A DNA stretch of 64,000 nucleotides from [Actinobacillus] rossii (GCA_900444965.1 UFRQ01000003.1:1488001-1552000), one strand, 5' to 3'; shown: positions 9,447 to 20,346, counted from the stretch's first letter. Notes: generated by a model not told the origin, from the letters alone. Translations and numbers: made by a program.

Positions 9447-10577
9447 TTACAAGTCAAAGTCGCCAAAATCGCTCGTATCGACTTTTGAGTCAATTTGACC
9501 GACAAGATAGGAGCTCACTTCGACTTCTTGTGGCGCGACCTGCACATTGTCTGATACCAACCAAGCGTTAATCCAAGGAATTGGGTTGGAACGTGCTTGG
9601 AACGGCAACGGTAAACCAACGGCTTGCATACGGATATTGGTGATATATTCTACATATTGCACCAAAATATCTTTGTTTAAACCGATCATGGAACCATCTT
9701 TAAATAAATAATCCGCCCAAGCTTTTTCTTGTTCTGCTGCGGCAACAAATAAGTCGTAAGCCTCTTGTTTACATTCTTCCGCAATTTCGGCCATTTCAGG
9801 ATCGTCTTGCCCTGCTGCCATAATATTCAAAATATGCTGGGTACCTGTTAAATGCAAGGCTTCATCACGAGCAATAAATTTGATGATCTTCGCATTACCT
9901 TCCATTAATTGGCGTTCAGCAAAGGCAAATGAACAAGCAAATGATACATAGAAACGAATGGCTTCTAGTGCATTAACGCTCATAAGGCAAAGATAAAGTT
10001 GTTTTTTCAAATTACGTAATGAAACCACACATTCTTTGCCATCTACAGTATAAGTCCCTTCACCATATAAACCATAAAGTTGGCTGTCACGAATTAAATC
10101 ATCATAGTAGCGTGAAATATCTTTTGCACGTTTGATGATTTCTTCATTAGTCACGATATCATCAAAAACGATAGAAGGATCGTTGACGATATTGCGGATA
10201 ATGTGTGTGTATGAGCGGCTGTGGATAGTTTCGCTAAATGTCCAAGTTTCAATCCAAGTTTCTAATTCAGGAATAGAAACTAAAGGCAATAATGCCACAT
10301 TTGGACTACGACCTTGAATAGAATCCAATAGCGTTTGATATTTTAAGTTACTGATAAAAATATGTTTTTCATGTTCTGGTAATGCAGCGTAGTCAATGCG
10401 GTCTTGTGAAACGTCTACTTCTTCCGGTCGCCAAAAGAAAGAAAGTTGTTTTTCAATTAATTTTTCAAACGTTTCATATTTTTGTTGGTCGTAACGCGCT
10501 ACGTTAACATTTTGACCGAAGAACATTGGTTCTTTGAGTTGATCGTTTTTAGTTTGGGAGAAAGTTGTATATGCCAT
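9447..10577 (-). CDS. nrdB: Ribonucleoside-diphosphate reductase class Ia, beta subunit
   Basis: This is a 376-residue R2 protein, the same length as in E. coli. The diiron and radical residues are visible in the segment [14 protein letters not shown] (Glu and His ligands plus the radical Tyr) and in [12 protein letters not shown] (second Glu/His pair). The C terminus is acidic (FGDFDL), as needed to dock on NrdA. The usual partner nrdA is not upstream; hemL is. nrdA must therefore lie elsewhere in the genome. A hairpin at 10601-10628 lies in the 5' untranslated region. Confidence 0.98.
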   Translation of the reverse strand: MAYTTFSQTKNDQLKEPMFFGQNVNVARYDQQKYETFEKLIEKQLSFFWRPEEVDVSQDRIDYAALPEHEKHIFISNLKYQTLLDSIQGRSPNVALLPLVSIPELETWIETWTFSETIHSRSYTHIIRNIVNDPSIVFDDIVTNEEIIKRAKDISRYYDDLIRDSQLYGLYGEGTYTVDGKECVVSLRNLKKQLYLCLMSVNALEAIRFYVSFACSFAFAERQLMEGNAKIIKFIARDEALHLTGTQHILNIMAAGQDDPEMAEIAEECKQEAYDLFVAAAEQEKAWADYLFKDGSMIGLNKDILVQYVEYITNIRMQAVGLPLPFQARSNPIPWINAWLVSDNVQVAPQEVEVSSYLVGQIDSKVDTSDFGDFDL

Positions 10578-10600
10578 AAAAATCTCGTCATAATTGATAA

Positions 10601-10628
10601 GAAAGTTTGGTTATTCTACCAAACTTTC
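10601..10628 (-). terminator. Perfect 10-bp hairpin between hemL and nrdB
   Basis: GAAAGTTTGG and CCAAACTTTC flank an 8-base loop. On the minus strand it lies 25 bases after hemL and 24 before nrdB. The following T-run is poor, so it may be a weak terminator or a 5' UTR stem of nrdB. Confidence 0.5.
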
Positions 10629-10652
10629 ATAAAAACAAAACAGCTTAATCAG

Positions 10653-11933
10653 TTACAATTGCGCAAAAGCCATATCTGCTGCGGCTAAAGTGCGGTCAAT
10701 ATCAGCATCAGAATGCGCAAGCGACATAAAGCCTGCTTCAAAGGCGGATGGCGCAAGATAAACGCCTTGCTCTAACATTAAATGGAAGAAACGGTTAAAT
10801 TTTGCCGCATCACATTTCATGACTTCTTGGAAATTAGTGACCGCACTTTGTTCCGTAAAGAATAAACCAAACATACCGCCTACATATTGTGCACAGAATG
10901 GTACATTATGTTTATCAGCCAAAGCTTTTAAGCCTTCCGCTAACTTTTGAGTTTTAGTTGCTAAGATTTCTTCATTGCCTTGTTTTGCTAATTCTGTTAA
11001 ACAAGCTAACCCAGCTGCCATAGCAATCGGATTACCTGATAGTGTGCCTGCTTGATAAACAGGGCCGGTTGGGGCAATGTATTCCATAATTTCACGTTTA
11101 CCACCGAATGCGCCTACAGGCATGCCACCACCAATGATTTTACCTAAGCAAGTTAAGTCAGGTGTGACGCCATAATAAGATTGCGCACCGCCTAGAGCTA
11201 TACGGAAACCAGTCATCACCTCGTCAATAATAAAGACGGCACCATATTGGGTACAAAGTTCGCGGAGACCTTGTAAGAAACCTTCTTGTGGTGGAATGCA
11301 GTTCATATTGCCTGCAACAGGTTCAACGATTAAGCAAGCAATTTCTGTTGGATATTGCTCAAAGGCTTGTTTGACGGAGTTTAAATCATTATAAGTGCAA
11401 GTTAAGGTATGTTTTGCAAAATCCGCAGGGACACCGGGGCCACTTGGTTGACCTAACGTTAATGCGCCAGAGCCTGCTTTAACGAGTAAGCTGTCTGAGT
11501 GACCATGATAACAGCCTTCAAATTTAATAATTTTATCGCGTTTGGTATAACCGCGAGCTAAACGAATGGCAGACATGGTTGCTTCCGTACCTGAACTCAC
11601 CATGCGCACCAGTTCAATAGAGGGTATTAATTTGCAAACCAATTCCGCTAAGGTAATTTCGCCTTCTGTTGGCGCGCCAAAGCTTAAACCGTTTGGTACA
11701 GCTTTTAATACCGCATCAATAATAGCTGGATGATTGTGCCCCAATACCATTGGCCCCCAAGAACCCACGTAATCAATATACTGTTTGCCATCGGTGTCGG
11801 TAATGTAAGCACCTGCGGCTTTTTGAATAAATACAGGTGTGCCACCCACGCCTTTGAATGCACGGACAGGTGAATTTACACCACCAGGAATAACTTGTTG
11901 AGCGCGATTAAAAAGTGCGGTCGAATTTGACAT
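10653..11933 (-). CDS. hemL: Glutamate-1-semialdehyde 2,1-aminomutase
   Basis: At 426 residues this is a standard HemL. It begins [20 protein letters not shown], has [16 protein letters not shown] (about 121-136) and carries the PLP-lysine segment [19 protein letters not shown] (about 261-279). It converts glutamate-1-semialdehyde to 5-aminolevulinate, committing carbon to haem synthesis by the C5 route. Its N terminus and C terminus each contain a USS (encoding STALF, and in reverse near 10688). Confidence 0.98.
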   Translation of the reverse strand: MSNSTALFNRAQQVIPGGVNSPVRAFKGVGGTPVFIQKAAGAYITDTDGKQYIDYVGSWGPMVLGHNHPAIIDAVLKAVPNGLSFGAPTEGEITLAELVCKLIPSIELVRMVSSGTEATMSAIRLARGYTKRDKIIKFEGCYHGHSDSLLVKAGSGALTLGQPSGPGVPADFAKHTLTCTYNDLNSVKQAFEQYPTEIACLIVEPVAGNMNCIPPQEGFLQGLRELCTQYGAVFIIDEVMTGFRIALGGAQSYYGVTPDLTCLGKIIGGGMPVGAFGGKREIMEYIAPTGPVYQAGTLSGNPIAMAAGLACLTELAKQGNEEILATKTQKLAEGLKALADKHNVPFCAQYVGGMFGLFFTEQSAVTNFQEVMKCDAAKFNRFFHLMLEQGVYLAPSAFEAGFMSLAHSDADIDRTLAAADMAFAQL

Positions 11934-12064
11934 GATTTTTTCCCAAATTTTTTACTAAAAGTCTGTCTATTGTACTCTAAAAATCCATATCTTAAAATGC
12001 TACTTTATGGTATGCTTTTGCACGTTTTATCAGATAAACTTTCCCCTTTAAATAAGGCATCAAA

Positions 12065-13141
12065 ATGTTGTGGCTTAGTTTTATTTTCACTTTCATTGTT
12101 TCTTTCGCTACCATTGTAGCAATGCGTTCTGTTGCTGAAAAAATTGGCTTAGTGGATAAACCTAATTATCGTAAACGTCACCAAGGCGTTATTCCATTGT
12201 TAGGTGGTATTTCGTTGTTTATGGGAAACCTTTGCTTTTATATTTTGCAATGGGATCAAATGCGTTTGCCATGGCTTTATCTCTTTTCTTTGACGGTTTT
12301 ATTGATTATTGGTTTGCTAGATGACCGTTTTGATTTGAGTGCAGCGTTGCGTGCAGTGGTACAGGCTGGATTATCGGTGGCAATGATTTATTTTGGTAAG
12401 TTATCTCTTGATAATCTCGGGCAAATTATTGGGCCGTTCCAAGTAACACTTGGTGCTGTTGGTTTTGTCATCACGGTGTTAGCGACCATTGCTGTTATCA
12501 ATGCGTTTAATATGATCGATGGGATTGATGGTTTACTAGGTGGGTTATCGAGTGTTGGTTTTGCAGCCATGGGTATTTTGTTGATTATGGATAATCAATG
12601 GGATTTGGCTGTTTGGTGCTTTGCCTTAATTATTGCCTTAATTCCATATTCTATGTTTAATCTGTGTATTCCTTTTGGTAAACAATTTAAGATTTTTATG
12701 GGGGATAGTGGTAGCACATTGATCGGTTTCACCATGATTTGGATCTTATTACTAAGTACCCAAGGGCATGGTCATCCAATGAATCCTGTAACGGCATTAT
12801 GGATTATTGCAATCCCACTTATCGATATGATTGCAGTGATTTATCGTCGTGTGCGAAAAGGGAAAAGTCCTTTCAAACCAGACCGTTTGCATGTACATCA
12901 TTTAATGGTTCGTGCAGGTCTAACATCACGTCAGGCGTTTCTTGCTATTACGGCATTTTCTGCATTATGTGCAGGATTTGGTATCCTTGGTGAAGTATTT
13001 TATGTCAATGAATGGCTAATGTTTGCCGCATTTATCCTGTTATTTTTCTTATATCTTTATTCAATTACAAGAGCATGGCGTGTGACACGTTTTATTCGCC
13101 GTATGAAACGTCGGACTTCACGTAAGAAAGTCGTACAATAA
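12065..13141 (+). CDS. wecA: Undecaprenyl-phosphate N-acetylglucosaminyl 1-phosphate transferase
   Basis: The 358-residue polytopic membrane protein belongs to the MraY/WecA family. Motifs include KPNYRKRHQGVIPLLGGISL (about 33-52), GLLDDRFDLS (about 83-92), NAFNMIDGIDGL (about 145-156) with catalytic acidic residues, and a cytoplasmic Arg/His loop with HVHHLMVRAGL. It starts lipid-linked glycan synthesis by moving GlcNAc-1-P to undecaprenyl phosphate, and in Haemophilus feeds LPS or other surface glycans. It is a single-gene unit ending in a strong terminator. Confidence 0.93.
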   Translation: MLWLSFIFTFIVSFATIVAMRSVAEKIGLVDKPNYRKRHQGVIPLLGGISLFMGNLCFYILQWDQMRLPWLYLFSLTVLLIIGLLDDRFDLSAALRAVVQAGLSVAMIYFGKLSLDNLGQIIGPFQVTLGAVGFVITVLATIAVINAFNMIDGIDGLLGGLSSVGFAAMGILLIMDNQWDLAVWCFALIIALIPYSMFNLCIPFGKQFKIFMGDSGSTLIGFTMIWILLLSTQGHGHPMNPVTALWIIAIPLIDMIAVIYRRVRKGKSPFKPDRLHVHHLMVRAGLTSRQAFLAITAFSALCAGFGILGEVFYVNEWLMFAAFILLFFLYLYSITRAWRVTRFIRRMKRRTSRKKVVQ

Positions 13142-13145
13142 ATTA

Positions 13146-13179
13146 AAAAACGCTTAACTGGTCGGTTAAGCGTTTTTTA
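13146..13179 (+). terminator. Bidirectional terminator between wecA and the BASS transporter gene
   Basis: AACGCTTAAC and GTTAAGCGTT form a 10-bp stem with A-run before and T-run after, so it can serve both converging genes. Confidence 0.92.
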
Positions 13180-13214
13180 TTAGAGACTGAAAAGTAGTGC
13201 GGTCAAATTTTTAG

Positions 13215-14153
13215 TTATTTTTTATCATCATTTTTAATATTTGAGAAAATGTTAGCTAGAATTGGACCAGATACATTATGCCAGAAACTGAATATTGCAC
13301 TTGGTACCGCTGCAATAGGATTAAAGTGAGCAGCGGCAAGTGCAGCACCTAAGCCGGAATTTTGCATTCCCACCTCAATAGAAACAGCTTTGCTATCGGC
13401 AATGTTCAACCCCAATAATTTTGCTGAAAAGAAACCGACTAAATAACCTAAGCAATTGTGTAATACTACAACACCAAAAATCAATAAGCCAGATTCCACA
13501 ATCTTATCTTTGCTTACGGCAACGACCGCCGCCAAAATTAATACAATAGAAATGACTGATAGTAATGGCATTGTTTGGCTGATTTCTGTAATTTTTTTCT
13601 TAAACATTGCACGTACAACTAAACCTAGGAAAATTGGGAATAACACCATTTTGAGTACAGAGATAAACATACCTGTCGCATCAATTTCTAACCATTGACT
13701 GGCTAAAATGTAAAAGATTATAGGGGTTAATACTGGAGCAAGTAGGGTTGAAATGGTTGTGCATGCCACAGAAAGTGCGGTATTGCCTTTGGCTAAATAA
13801 GTCATTACGTTTGATGATGTACCGCCAGGGCAAGAGCCAACTAAGATAACACCAACAGCTAAGTCCGCAGGTAAGTTGAAAGCTTTTGCTAAGAAAAATG
13901 CGATAGAAGGCATGATAACAAATTGCCCAATAACGCCAATAATTACTGATTTAGGATGCTTAAACACTTCGCCAAAATCATTAAAAGTTAAGGTAATTCC
14001 CATACCGAACATAACGATCCCAAGCAAATAGGGAATGTAAGGTGCAAATTGTTTGTAAGTATCAGGAAATTGGAATGCGAGGTAGGCGAATAGTAATACC
14101 CAAAGGGAAAAAGTTTTACTGGCGAAATTGGTAATTTTTAATAAAGTTTGCAT
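13215..14153 (-). CDS. Bile acid:sodium symporter (BASS) family transporter
   Basis: The 312-residue protein has 9-10 hydrophobic segments and the BASS hallmarks: [16 protein letters not shown] (about 45-60), [19 protein letters not shown] (about 105-123) with the crossed-helix Gly/Ser/Asn motif, and [13 protein letters not shown] near residue 260. Bacterial members carry bile acids, pantoate, keto acids or other organic anions with Na+; the real substrate here is unknown. It is a lone gene between wecA (convergent) and pgsA. Confidence 0.9.
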   Translation of the reverse strand: MQTLLKITNFASKTFSLWVLLFAYLAFQFPDTYKQFAPYIPYLLGIVMFGMGITLTFNDFGEVFKHPKSVIIGVIGQFVIMPSIAFFLAKAFNLPADLAVGVILVGSCPGGTSSNVMTYLAKGNTALSVACTTISTLLAPVLTPIIFYILASQWLEIDATGMFISVLKMVLFPIFLGLVVRAMFKKKITEISQTMPLLSVISIVLILAAVVAVSKDKIVESGLLIFGVVVLHNCLGYLVGFFSAKLLGLNIADSKAVSIEVGMQNSGLGAALAAAHFNPIAAVPSAIFSFWHNVSGPILANIFSNIKNDDKK

Positions 14154-14213
14154 TAATAGTCCTATATTTAAAAAATGATTAAAAAGGACATCAAAATAAC
14201 ATAAATTTTAACG

Positions 14214-14251
14214 AATAAAAAGCGGTCAAAATATTAACGATTTTGACCGCG
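14214..14251 (-). terminator. Intrinsic terminator after pgsA
   Basis: On the minus strand GCGGTCAAAAT pairs with ATTTTGACCGC, followed by TTTTTATT. The arms are degenerate USS cores. Confidence 0.75.
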
Positions 14252-14267
14252 CTTATTTGTGAATATA

Positions 14268-14822
14268 TTAATGGAGTTCGTCTAACAAAGGATCTTTGGC
14301 CGCTTTAAGATATTGTAACATAGACCAAATCGTTAAAATTGCAGCAATATAAAGTAACACAAAACCGGCAATTTCCATCCAAGGTGCTTGACGCCATAAT
14401 AGCCCGCCCAAGGCTAACATTTGTGCAGTGGTTTTTACTTTTCCAACCCATGAAACTGCTACTGTTGCACGGCTTCCAATTTCAGCCATCCACTCACGTA
14501 AGGCAGAAATAATAATTTCACGAGCGATCATCACAATAGCAGGTAGCGTTATCCAGAAAGCGTGATAATATTCCACAATGAGTACTAAAGCCGCTGCAAC
14601 AATAACTTTGTCTGCAACAGGATCTAAAAATGCGCCGAAACGGGTTGTTTGTTTCCATTTACGAGCAAGATAACCATCAAACCAGTCGGTAATTGATGCA
14701 ACGAAAAAAACGGCTGTTGCAGCAAATGGTGCCCATTCGACAGGGAGATAAAAAGCAATGATAAAAAATGGAATTAATACCACGCGGAATAGGGTGAGAA
14801 ATGTAGGAAAATTAAGCTTCAT
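14268..14822 (-). CDS. pgsA: CDP-diacylglycerol--glycerol-3-phosphate 3-phosphatidyltransferase
   Basis: This 184-residue inner-membrane protein has the CDP-alcohol phosphotransferase signature, seen here as [27 protein letters not shown] split around residues 46-72, with the Asp residues that bind Mg2+ and CDP-DAG. It commits CDP-DAG to phosphatidylglycerol and cardiolipin synthesis. PgpA, which acts next in the pathway, is also in this window at 5533. Confidence 0.96.
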   Translation of the reverse strand: MKLNFPTFLTLFRVVLIPFFIIAFYLPVEWAPFAATAVFFVASITDWFDGYLARKWKQTTRFGAFLDPVADKVIVAAALVLIVEYYHAFWITLPAIVMIAREIIISALREWMAEIGSRATVAVSWVGKVKTTAQMLALGGLLWRQAPWMEIAGFVLLYIAAILTIWSMLQYLKAAKDPLLDELH

Positions 14823-14913
14823 ATACGAAACACCATATTAAGTAGGCTTATACTACATTGTAAACGATCTTTAGTTACTTGAGAATAATCTTTAAGTATA
14901 TTTACAAATAAGA

Positions 14914-14941
14914 TAAAAAAAGCACGTGGGAGCGTGCTTTT
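14914..14941 (-). terminator. Intrinsic terminator after ilvE
   Basis: On the minus strand AAAGCACG and CGTGCTTT form the stem, followed by a run of T residues (A run 14914-14920 on the plus strand). Confidence 0.9.
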
Positions 14942-14949
14942 CAAATTTC

Positions 14950-15981
14950 TTATACGACTTTTACAATCCAACCTTCGGGTGCCGGCTTATCGCCAAATTG
15001 GATACCTGTTAATTCATCATAAAGTTTGCGTGTAATAGGCCCGACTTCTGTTTCTGAGTAGAACACATGGAAGTTACCTTTATGTTGGATACCACCAACA
15101 GGTGTGATAACTGCGGCAGTACCACAAGCCCCAGCTTCTGCAAATTGATCTAGCTGATCAATATAAACATCACCTTCAATGGCTTCCATACCAAAACGTT
15201 CTCTCGCAATATGTAAAAGCGAGTATTTCGTAATACTTGGTAAGATTGATTCAGAAATCGGTGTGATAAATTTATTATCTTTAGTAATACCAAAGAAGTT
15301 TGCAGCGCCGACTTCTTCAATTTTAGTGTGTGTTTTCGGATCGAGATAGATAGCATCAGCAAATTTCCGTGTTGCAGTACCTTGCTCTGCCGCTAATTCA
15401 TGCGGAAGTAAACTTGCCGCATAGTTTCCGCCGACTTTCACACCGCCTGTTCCCATTGGTGCTGCACGGTCATAATCTGTGGTAATAAAGTTAGAAGGCG
15501 CTAAACCACCTTTAAAATAAGCACCAACAGGACAACAAAATACAGAGAAAATATATTCAGGTGCCGCTTTTACACCAATGTTTTCACCTACACCGATCAA
15601 AAATGGACGCAAATATAATGTTGCTCCAGAACCGTATGGACCTAACCATTCTTGGTTGGCTTTGACGACTTCTGTACAAGCGCGGATAAATAGTTCAGTC
15701 GGAACCGGTGCCATTAATAAACGTTCTGCCGTTTTTTGCATACGTTTGGCATTTTCATGTGGGCGGAATAAATTAATTGAACCATCTTTACAGCGATAAG
15801 CTTTGAGACCTTCAAAACATTGTTGACCATAGTGAAGTGCGGTCGAACCTTCGTGAATATGTAATGTATTATCTGTTGTGAGCTTACCTTCATCCCATTT
15901 GCCATCTTTCCAATGTGCAATGAAACGGAAGTCTGTTTTGATATAACTAAATCCAAGGTTATTCCAATCAAGATCTTTCAT
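14950..15981 (-). CDS. ilvE: Branched-chain amino acid aminotransferase
   Basis: The 343-residue enzyme is of the longer BCAT type found in Haemophilus and Gram-positives rather than the shorter E. coli IlvE form. Visible motifs are [14 protein letters not shown] (about 50-63), the PLP-site region [15 protein letters not shown] (about 179-193) with the lysine, and [14 protein letters not shown] (about 285-298). It performs the last step of Ile, Leu and Val synthesis. A -10 TATATT with a TTTTCA -35 lies about 60 bases upstream, between the GcvB terminator and the gene. Confidence 0.96.
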   Translation of the reverse strand: MKDLDWNNLGFSYIKTDFRFIAHWKDGKWDEGKLTTDNTLHIHEGSTALHYGQQCFEGLKAYRCKDGSINLFRPHENAKRMQKTAERLLMAPVPTELFIRACTEVVKANQEWLGPYGSGATLYLRPFLIGVGENIGVKAAPEYIFSVFCCPVGAYFKGGLAPSNFITTDYDRAAPMGTGGVKVGGNYAASLLPHELAAEQGTATRKFADAIYLDPKTHTKIEEVGAANFFGITKDNKFITPISESILPSITKYSLLHIARERFGMEAIEGDVYIDQLDQFAEAGACGTAAVITPVGGIQHKGNFHVFYSETEVGPITRKLYDELTGIQFGDKPAPEGWIVKVV

Positions 15982-16102
15982 TTTTATTCCTTACAGCTTT
16001 TATTTGATTTTTTTAAGATATTCGCTAAATATACGCCATTCTGACTAGCTTGAAAACAATTATTTGCGTTTTTTGTAAGGGATTGTGGTAGAATTCAGAC
16101 AT

Positions 16103-16291
16103 AAAAAAACACCGCAAGAGAAGTGCGGTGTTTATAACCCAAATCGGGTCAAAATATACAGGAAGTTAAATCGTTATCTATTCGGAAAAACAGATAACGC
16201 CGTTTGGTTTCCCAAACAATATGCAAACACAACATAATACTTAACTAAGAAAAACTCTTAATCAATTAAGGAATTACCAATCATTAAGTAT
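16103..16291 (-). ncRNA. gcvB: GcvB small regulatory RNA
   Basis: The RNA is transcribed divergently from gcvA, as in E. coli. Its promoter has -35 TTGCTT (plus-strand AAGCAA, 16321-16326), a 17-base spacer and -10 TATAAT (ATTATA, 16298-16303). The RNA carries the G/U-rich R1-like seed GTTGTGTTTGC (complement of 16223-16233) and ACTTCCTGTA (complement of 16157-16166), both close matches to E. coli GcvB as I recall it. It ends in a stem ACACCGC/GCGGTGT and T7 (16103-16133). The length, about 189 nt, is near the usual 200. GcvB with Hfq represses many amino-acid and peptide transporter mRNAs. The terminator stem contains a USS (16121-16129). Exact ends are inferred. Confidence 0.9.
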
Positions 16292-16297
16292 GGGATT

Positions 16298-16326
16298 ATT
16301 ATAGAAGTGCTGAGTTGAACAAGCAA
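16298..16326 (-). promoter_or_regulatory. GcvB promoter
   Basis: A consensus -10 TATAAT and TTGCTT -35 with 17-bp spacing on the minus strand place the start near 16291. GcvA, encoded 90 bases away, is the expected activator. Confidence 0.8.
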
Positions 16327-16415
16327 ACTAGAAATATTAATGTGATAGATTAGAAAAACTAATCCAAAGATAATCTTCTGCATTATATACCAAAAAATAT
16401 TCAATGGAAAGAAAT

Positions 16416-17297
16416 ATGTTTAAACGTTTGCCCCCCTTGAATTCACTGAAAGCATTCGAGCGAGCAGCTAAGAATTTAAGTTTTACAAAAGCCGCCGAAG
16501 AGCTTTATGTGACGCAAGCTGCAATTAGCCATCAAGTGAAATTATTAGAAGATTTTTTAGATGTTGATTTATTCGTGCGCAAAAATCGTGCTCTTGAATT
16601 GACGCCGCAAGGTGAGCGTTATTATGCGCAAATATCACCTTTACTTTATCAACTTGCGGAAGCCACGCAAAAAATGCGACAAAATCGACCGCACTTGACA
16701 GTATGCGTACCACAAACTTTCGCTAATCATTGGTTAGTACCGCACTTAGGTGCTTTTAATGAGCAATATCCAAATATTGATGTTCGTATTAAAGCCGCTG
16801 ATCATGATGAGCATTTATTAACGGCAGATACAGATATTGCTGTTTATTACGGATATGGTGATTGGAAAGACGTGCATATTGATGTGTTATCTAACCAAAA
16901 ATTAGTGATGTTAGCGTCGCCCAAATTGTTATCCGAAATTCCAGTGAATTCAAAAGATGATTTACAATATCACCATCTTATTCATATTCACACTCGCGAT
17001 AACTGGAAAAATATCGCTGATTATTTAAATGTGCCAAATTTAGATTCTCAGCAAGGCGTCGTTTTTAGTCATACTTTTATGGGCTTGCAAGCAGCAATCC
17101 ATGGGCAAGGCATTGTGATTGCCAATCGTATATTAGCGCAACAAGAAATTGATTATGGTCATCTACAAATTGTGCTGCCGACAGATTTAGATGATTCCAA
17201 GTCATTTTTTGTAGTCAATGATATAAAAAATGACAATAATCCCACCATTCAGGCTTTCCGCGAATGGATTTTAAAAACAATGGACAAAAATGAATAA
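16416..17297 (+). CDS. gcvA: LysR-type regulator GcvA (glycine cleavage and GcvB activator)
   Basis: The 293-residue LysR-family protein begins [20 protein letters not shown] and has a winged HTH at about 8-65 ([20 protein letters not shown]), followed by an effector domain with [16 protein letters not shown] and [16 protein letters not shown], all GcvA-like. It controls gcvTHP and gcvB in response to glycine and purines. I chose ATG 16416 because GGAAAG at 16406 is an ideal Shine-Dalgarno sequence for it and it matches the family N terminus. The ATG at 16404 is upstream and in frame. It overlaps rlmM by 8 bases. Confidence 0.95.
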   Translation: MFKRLPPLNSLKAFERAAKNLSFTKAAEELYVTQAAISHQVKLLEDFLDVDLFVRKNRALELTPQGERYYAQISPLLYQLAEATQKMRQNRPHLTVCVPQTFANHWLVPHLGAFNEQYPNIDVRIKAADHDEHLLTADTDIAVYYGYGDWKDVHIDVLSNQKLVMLASPKLLSEIPVNSKDDLQYHHLIHIHTRDNWKNIADYLNVPNLDSQQGVVFSHTFMGLQAAIHGQGIVIANRILAQQEIDYGHLQIVLPTDLDDSKSFFVVNDIKNDNNPTIQAFREWILKTMDKNE

Positions 17298-18381
17298 ATT
17301 AGCCTTATATTGCCGTATTGGATTTGAAAAAGAAGTAGCGGCTGAAATCACGGATAAAGCTGCAGAACGAGGTGTATTTGGCTTTGCACGCGTACTAGAA
17401 AATTCAGGTTATGTGATTTTTGAATGTTATCAAGTTGGCGAAGCGGATCGTTTAGCCCGAGAAATTCCATTTACTCAATTAATCTTTGCTCGTCAAATGG
17501 TTGTGGTGTCGGATTTATTTACTGAACTATCACCAGAAGATAGGATTAGCCCAATTATTACAAAATTCCAAGAAATTCAACCGCACTTGAATTTAAAACA
17601 AAGTACTGAAATCTGGGTTGAAACAGCAGATACTAATGAAGCCAAAGAACTTTCAACATTTTGTCGAAAATTCACTGTACCATTACGTCAAGCCTTAAAA
17701 AATCAAGGTTGGTTAGGGTTTAAAGAGATTAAAAGAAGTGGTATTACGTTGCATTGTCTCTTTGTAAAATCTAATGCGTGTTATGTGGGGTATTCTTATA
17801 ATCATAACCATTCAGCACATTATATGGGAATCCCTCGTCTAAAATTCCCTGCAGATGCGCCAAGCCGCTCGACTTTAAAATTAGATGACGCAATTTTGAC
17901 TTTTATTCCAAAAGAAGAAGAGAAAAAACGCTTTACGGAAGAAATGACAGGCGTTGATCTTGGTGCTAGCCCTGGAGGTTGGACCTATCAATTAGTGCGC
18001 CGAGGTTTATTTGTTTATGCTGTTGACCATGGCAAAATGGCAGCTAGCCTACATGACACCGGACGTATTGAGCATTGTCCTGAAGACGGCTTTAAATTTC
18101 AACCACCAAAACGTAAACGGGTTGATTGGTTAGTGTGTGACATGGTTGAGCAACCTAGCCGCATTTCAGCATTAATGGCAAAATGGCTGGTTAATGGTTG
18201 GTGTCGAGAGACTATTTTTAACTTAAAATTACCGATGAAAAAACGTTATGTGGAAGTGCAAACTTGTTTGCAAAATCTTGCCGATGAATTGGAACGCCAT
18301 GGTTTAACGTTTCGTATTCAAGCAAAACATTTATACCATGATCGTGAAGAAATCACAGTGCATGTACAGATTCAAGATTAA
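17290..18381 (+). CDS. rlmM: 23S rRNA (cytidine-2498-2'-O)-methyltransferase RlmM
   Basis: The 363-residue enzyme has an N-terminal THUMP-like part and a C-terminal RrmJ-type methyltransferase domain. The SAM-binding motif is [15 protein letters not shown] (about 220-234). [15 protein letters not shown] (about 312-326) holds the catalytic Lys. It methylates C2498 of 23S rRNA. It overlaps the end of gcvA; rlmM is also a gcvA neighbour in E. coli. Confidence 0.96.
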   Translation: MNKLALYCRIGFEKEVAAEITDKAAERGVFGFARVLENSGYVIFECYQVGEADRLAREIPFTQLIFARQMVVVSDLFTELSPEDRISPIITKFQEIQPHLNLKQSTEIWVETADTNEAKELSTFCRKFTVPLRQALKNQGWLGFKEIKRSGITLHCLFVKSNACYVGYSYNHNHSAHYMGIPRLKFPADAPSRSTLKLDDAILTFIPKEEEKKRFTEEMTGVDLGASPGGWTYQLVRRGLFVYAVDHGKMAASLHDTGRIEHCPEDGFKFQPPKRKRVDWLVCDMVEQPSRISALMAKWLVNGWCRETIFNLKLPMKKRYVEVQTCLQNLADELERHGLTFRIQAKHLYHDREEITVHVQIQD

Positions 18382-18387
18382 AAAGAA

Positions 18388-18417
18388 AACCCCGAAAATA
18401 TTTCGGGGTTTTTGTTT
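18388..18417. terminator. Bidirectional terminator between rlmM and guaA
   Basis: CCCCGAAA and TTTCGGGG form the stem, with an A-rich left flank and TTTTTG on the right, so it suits both convergent genes. Confidence 0.92.
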
Positions 18418-18421
18418 TGGG

Positions 18422-19993
18422 TTACTCCCATTCGATTGTTGCTGGGGGTTTTCCACTGACGTCATATACCACGCGGGAAATGCCATTCACTTCGTTGATA
18501 ATACGATTTGAGATTTTACCTAATAGCTCATAAGGTAAATGCGCCCAATGTGCGGTCATAAAGTCGATAGTTTCTACGGCACGTAATGAAACCACCCAAT
18601 CATATTTACGTCCATCGCCCATTACGCCCACTGATTTGACTGGTAGGAATACGGTAAAGGCTTGGCTGACTTTGTAGTACCAGCCTGAAGCGTGTAGTTC
18701 TTCCATAAAGATAGCATCGGCATGGCGGACTAAATCGCAGTACTCTTTTTTGATTTCACCTAACACACGCACGCCTAAGCCTGGGCCCGGGAATGGGTGG
18801 CGGTTGAGCATTTCAGCCGGTAAGCCTAGTGCCAAGCCTATTTTACGCACTTCGTCTTTGAACAATTCACGCAATGGCTCAACTAAGCCTAATTTCATAT
18901 AATCAGGTAAGCCACCTACGTTATGGTGCGATTTGATCACGTGTGCTTTGCCTGTTTTGCTGGCGGCGGATTCGATTACATCAGGGTAAATCGTGCCTTG
19001 TGCTAGCCATTTCACAGACGTCAATTTTTTCGACTCATCATCAAATACATCAACGAACACTTTACCGATGGTTTTGCGTTTCGCTTCAGGTTCATCAATG
19101 CCTTTAAGGGCATCTAAGAAACGATCTTCGGCGTTTACACGAATAATGTTCAAACCGAATTTATCGCCGAACATTTCCATCACTTGGTCGCCTTCGTTTA
19201 AGCGTAATAAGCAGTTATCCACGAATACGCAGTGTAAGTTTTTACCGATGGCGCGGTGTAAGAGCAGTGCGGTCACGGACGAGTCCACGCCACCTGATAA
19301 GCCTAAAATCACTTCATCATCACCAACCTGCGCTTTAATGCGAGCTACAGCATCTTCAATGATATTTTCCGCTGTCCATTTGGTTTCACAACCACAAATG
19401 CCGACCACGAAATTTTTCAGTAGTTCTAAACCACTTTTCGTATGGGTCACTTCTGGGTGGAATTGTACACCATAAAAACGGCGACTTTCGTCCGACATTG
19501 TGGCAATCGGGCAAGTTGGGGTGACGCCTGTCACTTGGAAGTTTGACGGTAAACGAGTAACTTTATCGCCGTGGCTCATCCAAACGTCTAATTTTGGTTG
19601 AGAAGCGGTCAAATCATCGTTTAATTTTGCAAATAAGCTATCGGTTGCTTTTAACTCAACAGAGGCATAGCCAAATTCACGGTGATCTGACGTTTCAGTC
19701 AAACCGCCTAACTGCATTGCCATAGTTTGCATACCGTAGCAAATGCCCAACACTGGCACACCTGCGTTGAATACATATTCCGGTGCGCGTGGACTGTTTT
19801 CTTCGGTGGTACTTTCAGGACCGCCTGAAAGAATAATCCCTATCGGGTTAAATTCACGGATCTGTTCTTCCGTCACGTCCCAAGCCCAAAGTTCGCAATA
19901 AACCCCAATTTCACGCACACGGCGCGCGATCAGTTGGGTATATTGTGAACCAAAGTCCAAAATTAAAATTTTATGGTTATGGATGTTTGTCAT
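18422..19993 (-). CDS. guaA: GMP synthase (glutamine-hydrolysing)
   Basis: From ATG 19993 the protein has 523 residues. The class I amidotransferase domain includes GICYGMQ (nucleophile Cys) and FHPEVTHT. The ATP-pyrophosphatase domain includes the P-loop [15 protein letters not shown], and the C-terminal dimerisation domain ends in PPATIEWE. It turns XMP into GMP. The upstream in-frame Met at 20005 is less likely because TTGGAAAAC forms the Shine-Dalgarno sequence for 19993. guaB is expected next door in Haemophilus; here two extra genes lie between. Confidence 0.98.
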   Translation of the reverse strand: MTNIHNHKILILDFGSQYTQLIARRVREIGVYCELWAWDVTEEQIREFNPIGIILSGGPESTTEENSPRAPEYVFNAGVPVLGICYGMQTMAMQLGGLTETSDHREFGYASVELKATDSLFAKLNDDLTASQPKLDVWMSHGDKVTRLPSNFQVTGVTPTCPIATMSDESRRFYGVQFHPEVTHTKSGLELLKNFVVGICGCETKWTAENIIEDAVARIKAQVGDDEVILGLSGGVDSSVTALLLHRAIGKNLHCVFVDNCLLRLNEGDQVMEMFGDKFGLNIIRVNAEDRFLDALKGIDEPEAKRKTIGKVFVDVFDDESKKLTSVKWLAQGTIYPDVIESAASKTGKAHVIKSHHNVGGLPDYMKLGLVEPLRELFKDEVRKIGLALGLPAEMLNRHPFPGPGLGVRVLGEIKKEYCDLVRHADAIFMEELHASGWYYKVSQAFTVFLPVKSVGVMGDGRKYDWVVSLRAVETIDFMTAHWAHLPYELLGKISNRIINEVNGISRVVYDVSGKPPATIEWE

Positions 19994-20016
19994 TTTGTTT
20001 TCCAATTACTGAGTAA

Positions 20017-20346
20017 TTAATTCTTTTTTGTCATATTAATATAGGTTCCGCCAACACCATCCCCAACATATTTAATGTTGAAAATTTCAGTTTTACCGCA
20101 ACCCGTAACTGTCCAAGTTTCTTCCGCTTGCTCAACTGAATTTTGTGTTGCAGGTTCTGCACTATTTATTTGAGTGTGAATTTTCTCTGGCGAGCATTGG
20201 TGAATAGCCCTGAAATACATATTTATATTTCGCGTGGTATCCGATTTTAACAAGGCACTTGCTGTTGTTTCTCCTGAATATGATGGACCTAAGATACTGC
20301 ACCCTGTTAATAATAAACTAATAAGCAGTAAATTCACTTTTTTCAT
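20017..20346 (-). CDS. Small lipoprotein of unknown function
   Basis: From the Met at 20346 the protein has 109 residues with a signal sequence MKKVNLLLISLLLTGC, whose lipobox LLTGC gives a lipid-modified Cys16. Two more cysteines (in IHQCSPEK and TGCGKTE) could form a disulphide in the mature part. A good AGGAG Shine-Dalgarno sequence lies just before this start; the longer frame from 20412 lacks one. I do not recognise the family. It sits between guaA and a BRO-N pseudogene, a place that looks like an insertion into guaB-guaA. Confidence 0.8.
   Translation of the reverse strand: MKKVNLLLISLLLTGCSILGPSYSGETTASALLKSDTTRNINMYFRAIHQCSPEKIHTQINSAEPATQNSVEQAEETWTVTGCGKTEIFNIKYVGDGVGGTYINMTKKN

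Noticed and set aside
10455..10475. AAACGTTT core inside nrdB resembling a PurR site
   Set aside because: It is within the coding sequence and the flanks do not match the consensus.
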